35,641 bases of DNA from Gammaproteobacteria bacterium. Lineage in GTDB: Bacteria > Pseudomonadota > Gammaproteobacteria > Chromatiales > Chromatiaceae. The notes under the pieces are model-generated. The model ran no database searches. It saw only the letters and a program-made list of their open reading frames with translations, and was not told the origin of the DNA. Every line of letters starts with the position of its first letter. The first letter of the stretch is position 1. Shown here one piece after another: positions 33,654 to 35,641 of the stretch. The stretch lies in assembly GCA_024227135.1 (NCBI GenBank), contig JAAELC010000544.1, positions 1 through 35,641 of the forward strand, read 5' to 3'. The position numbers and the translations under genes are program-made.

Positions 33654-35153
33654 CTATTTCTCTTCTTCAAACCAGGGTGCGCGAGCTGTCATAATCAACT
33701 GCCCGGCCCGTTTTTCATCCATACCCTCAAGTTCCATGAGTTCATCCACGGCCAACTCCGCCAGATCTTCCATTGTGATCACTCCGCGACTGGCCAGTTG
33801 CTGGGCAATCGTTTCGTCCATACCTTCCATTGAAAGCAGATCATCAGCCGGCTTATCGTCTGATAGCGCTTCTTCGTTGGCGATGGCCTGAGTCAGCAGT
33901 ACCTCTTTGGCCCTGCTTCGCAGGTCCTGTACGATCTCTTCATCGAACTCTTCTATATCGAGCATCTCGCTGATCGGTACATAAGCCACTTCATCCAGGG
34001 AGGAAAAACCTTCCTGCACCAGAATAGACGCAACCTCTTCATCCACGTCCAACTGTTTCATAAAGTTCTCGACCAGACTGTGAGACTCAGCCTCGCTTTG
34101 GGCCGAGGCTTCCTCCTCGTTCATGACGTTGAGTTCCCATCCAGTCAGTTCGCTGGCAAGTCGAACATTCTGCCCTCCACGACCAATTGCCTGAGAGAGA
34201 TTTTCCTCGTTGACTGCAACGGTCATGCTCTCGCTTTCTTCGTCGACAACGATTGACATCACTTCAGCCGGTGACATCGCATTGATCACAAACTGTGCTG
34301 CTGTCTGGTTCCAGAGAATGATATCCACCCTCTCCCCATTAAGTTCGTTGGAAACCGCTTGCACTCTCGATCCCCGCATTCCGACACAGGCACCCACCGG
34401 ATCGATCCGCGTATCCTTGCTACGCACCGCTATTTTGGCCCTCAGTCCTGGATCCCGCGCTGCACCGATAATCTCTATCAGTCCTTCACTGACTTCAGGC
34501 ACCTCCAGCTTGAACAGCTCTATCAACAACTCGGGGCGGGTGCGGCTGACAAACAACTGCGGGCCACGGGGCTCGGGACGGACATCATAGAGTAACCCCC
34601 GAATCCGATCCCCGCTCCGGACTGACTCTCTCGATATCATTTCATCCCGCAGGATAATCGCTTCCGCATTACCCCCCAGATCCAGAATCACGTTGCCTCG
34701 CTCTACGCGCTTGACCACACCGGTGAGCAACTCACCTTTTCGCTCGAGATAGGCTTCCACCACTTTGGCCCGCTCAGCCTGCCTGACCTTCTGGACTATG
34801 ACCTGCTTGGCCGTCTGGGCAGCAATGCGACCAAAAGCGATGGAATCCATAGGCTCTTCAATAAAATCACCCGACTGGTGAGTCGCAGCCTGCTTGCGAG
34901 CCTCTTCGAGCATGATCTGACGATCCGGTTGAAATCCAATCTCTTCCTCCGGCTCCTCGATCACTTCCCAGCGCCGAAAGCTCACATAAGCGCCGGTCTC
35001 CCGGTCGATCTCCACCCTGACGTCGATCTCACCCCCGTGCTTCTTACGGGTTGCGGATGCCAGGGCCGCCTCTATGGCCTCAAAAATAACTTCTTTCTCA
35101 ACATCTTTCTCGTTGGAAACGACATCTACGACAAGCAAGATTTCTTTATTCAT
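33654..35153 (-). CDS. nusA: Transcription termination/antitermination protein NusA
   Basis: NusA binds RNA polymerase and nascent RNA to modulate pausing, termination and antitermination. The 499-residue protein has the polymerase-binding N-terminal domain (1-130), an S1 domain (about 135-200, [20 protein letters not shown]), two KH domains (about 230-345, with [19 protein letters not shown] and [18 protein letters not shown]), and two acidic C-terminal repeats (about 365-490). The second repeat ends [17 protein letters not shown]. The length is that of gammaproteobacterial NusA. It lies 16 bases downstream of rimP. Confidence 0.98.
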   Translation of the reverse strand: MNKEILLVVDVVSNEKDVEKEVIFEAIEAALASATRKKHGGEIDVRVEIDRETGAYVSFRRWEVIEEPEEEIGFQPDRQIMLEEARKQAATHQSGDFIEEPMDSIAFGRIAAQTAKQVIVQKVRQAERAKVVEAYLERKGELLTGVVKRVERGNVILDLGGNAEAIILRDEMISRESVRSGDRIRGLLYDVRPEPRGPQLFVSRTRPELLIELFKLEVPEVSEGLIEIIGAARDPGLRAKIAVRSKDTRIDPVGACVGMRGSRVQAVSNELNGERVDIILWNQTAAQFVINAMSPAEVMSIVVDEESESMTVAVNEENLSQAIGRGGQNVRLASELTGWELNVMNEEEASAQSEAESHSLVENFMKQLDVDEEVASILVQEGFSSLDEVAYVPISEMLDIEEFDEEIVQDLRSRAKEVLLTQAIANEEALSDDKPADDLLSMEGMDETIAQQLASRGVITMEDLAELAVDELMELEGMDEKRAGQLIMTARAPWFEEEK

Positions 35154-35169
35154 CGTCTTCTTATTCCAA

Positions 35170-35628
35170 TCAGAATTCTGGCATCAACCGTGCTTTTTCA
35201 ATCTGACTCAATGGCAATCTGAACAGTTCACCTTCCATTTCCAGCAGGACTTCGTCTCCGTCAACGCCTTTTAACAAGCCTTCGAAGCGTCGTCGCCCTT
35301 CCAGTTTTACCTGGAGTTTTATCCTGACCGGGCTACCTGAAAACCTTTCGTAGTGCTCCCTGTCAAAGAGCGGGCGATCTAACCCCGGTGACGAAACCTC
35401 CAACTGGTATTCACCAGGTATCGGATCCTCAACGTCCAGCACCCCACTGACTTGATGACTGACTTCCGCACAATCATCCACAGTTATCCCTTCAGGATGG
35501 TCGATGTAGATTCTCAACAGCGCGCCAGCGCTTCCACGGCTGGAAAATTCCACTCCAACCAGCTCATACCCCATGCCGGTGACACTCTTTCCAAGCAAAC
35601 CGACGAGGCTGTCCTGTATCCGATTCAT
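35170..35628 (-). CDS. rimP: Ribosome maturation factor RimP
   Basis: RimP assists 30S subunit maturation. From the ATG at 35628 it is 152 residues: an N-terminal alpha/beta domain ([33 protein letters not shown]) and a C-terminal SH3-like barrel (about 90-150, [21 protein letters not shown]), with the [15 protein letters not shown] motif between them. An in-frame GTG at 35640 touches the window edge and would add four residues; the ribosome-binding site is out of view. It is the first gene seen of the rimP-nusA-infB operon. Confidence 0.94.
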   Translation of the reverse strand: MNRIQDSLVGLLGKSVTGMGYELVGVEFSSRGSAGALLRIYIDHPEGITVDDCAEVSHQVSGVLDVEDPIPGEYQLEVSSPGLDRPLFDREHYERFSGSPVRIKLQVKLEGRRRFEGLLKGVDGDEVLLEMEGELFRLPLSQIEKARLMPEF

Positions 35629-35641
35629 ACCAAAAACCACA

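Overview
The window reads as a chromosomal segment of a motile, sulfur-oxidising gammaproteobacterium, most like the Chromatiales and related sulfur-oxidising lineages. The reasons are a polar-type flagellar/chemotaxis cluster with flhF-flhG-fliA and a MotC-type stator gene, a sigma-54 promoter in front of fliL, a rhodanese-TusA-DsrE2 sulfur-relay operon, a fused siroheme synthase, and the ubiTUV genes for oxygen-independent ubiquinone synthesis. No tRNA, rRNA or CRISPR array was seen.

Region 1 (1-15,630, all minus strand) is a flagellar and chemotaxis block. It is transcribed fliL-fliM-fliN-fliO-fliP-fliQ-fliR-flhB-flhA-flhF-flhG-fliA-cheY-cheA-cheB-motC and encodes the export gate, switch, FlhF/FlhG placement system, sigma-28, the CheA/CheY/CheB signalling core and one stator subunit. 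Three things stand out. flhA carries an in-frame TAA between two otherwise well-preserved halves. cheZ is missing from its usual place between cheY and cheA. No motD follows motC; a 126-bp nested palindrome lies there instead. A good -24/-12 promoter and a perfect 12-bp dyad precede fliL.

Region 2 (15,794-20,270) holds a short non-autonomous transposon-like repeat, a PerM/AI-2E-type permease, a protein of unknown function, a LysR-type regulator, and a divergently transcribed FadL/OmpP1-type outer-membrane channel whose long leader contains two strong dyads.

Region 3 (20,329-26,310) is sulfur and quinone metabolism. rhodanese-tusA-dsrE2 on the minus strand is divergent from cysG (siroheme synthase) and ubiT on the plus strand. 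An NTF2-like protein, ubiV and ubiU follow on the minus strand, and a perfect FNR-type box lies upstream of ubiU, fitting oxygen-responsive control.

Region 4 (26,394-35,641, minus strand) is the housekeeping translation/RNA block rimP-nusA-infB-rbfA-truB-rpsO-pnp, ending in a clear intrinsic terminator. A second copy of the transposon-like repeat sits between that terminator and ubiU, flanked by a perfect 8-bp duplication. The nusA-infB gap is unusually long (about 376 bp) and bridged by an unrecognised reading frame.

The most novel item is the pair of 141-142 bp repeats: GTAA-starting 15-bp terminal inverted repeats and 8-bp target duplications point to an IS66-like miniature element with conserved internal hairpins. 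All assignments come from reading the sequence and knowledge of the families; no database search was run.
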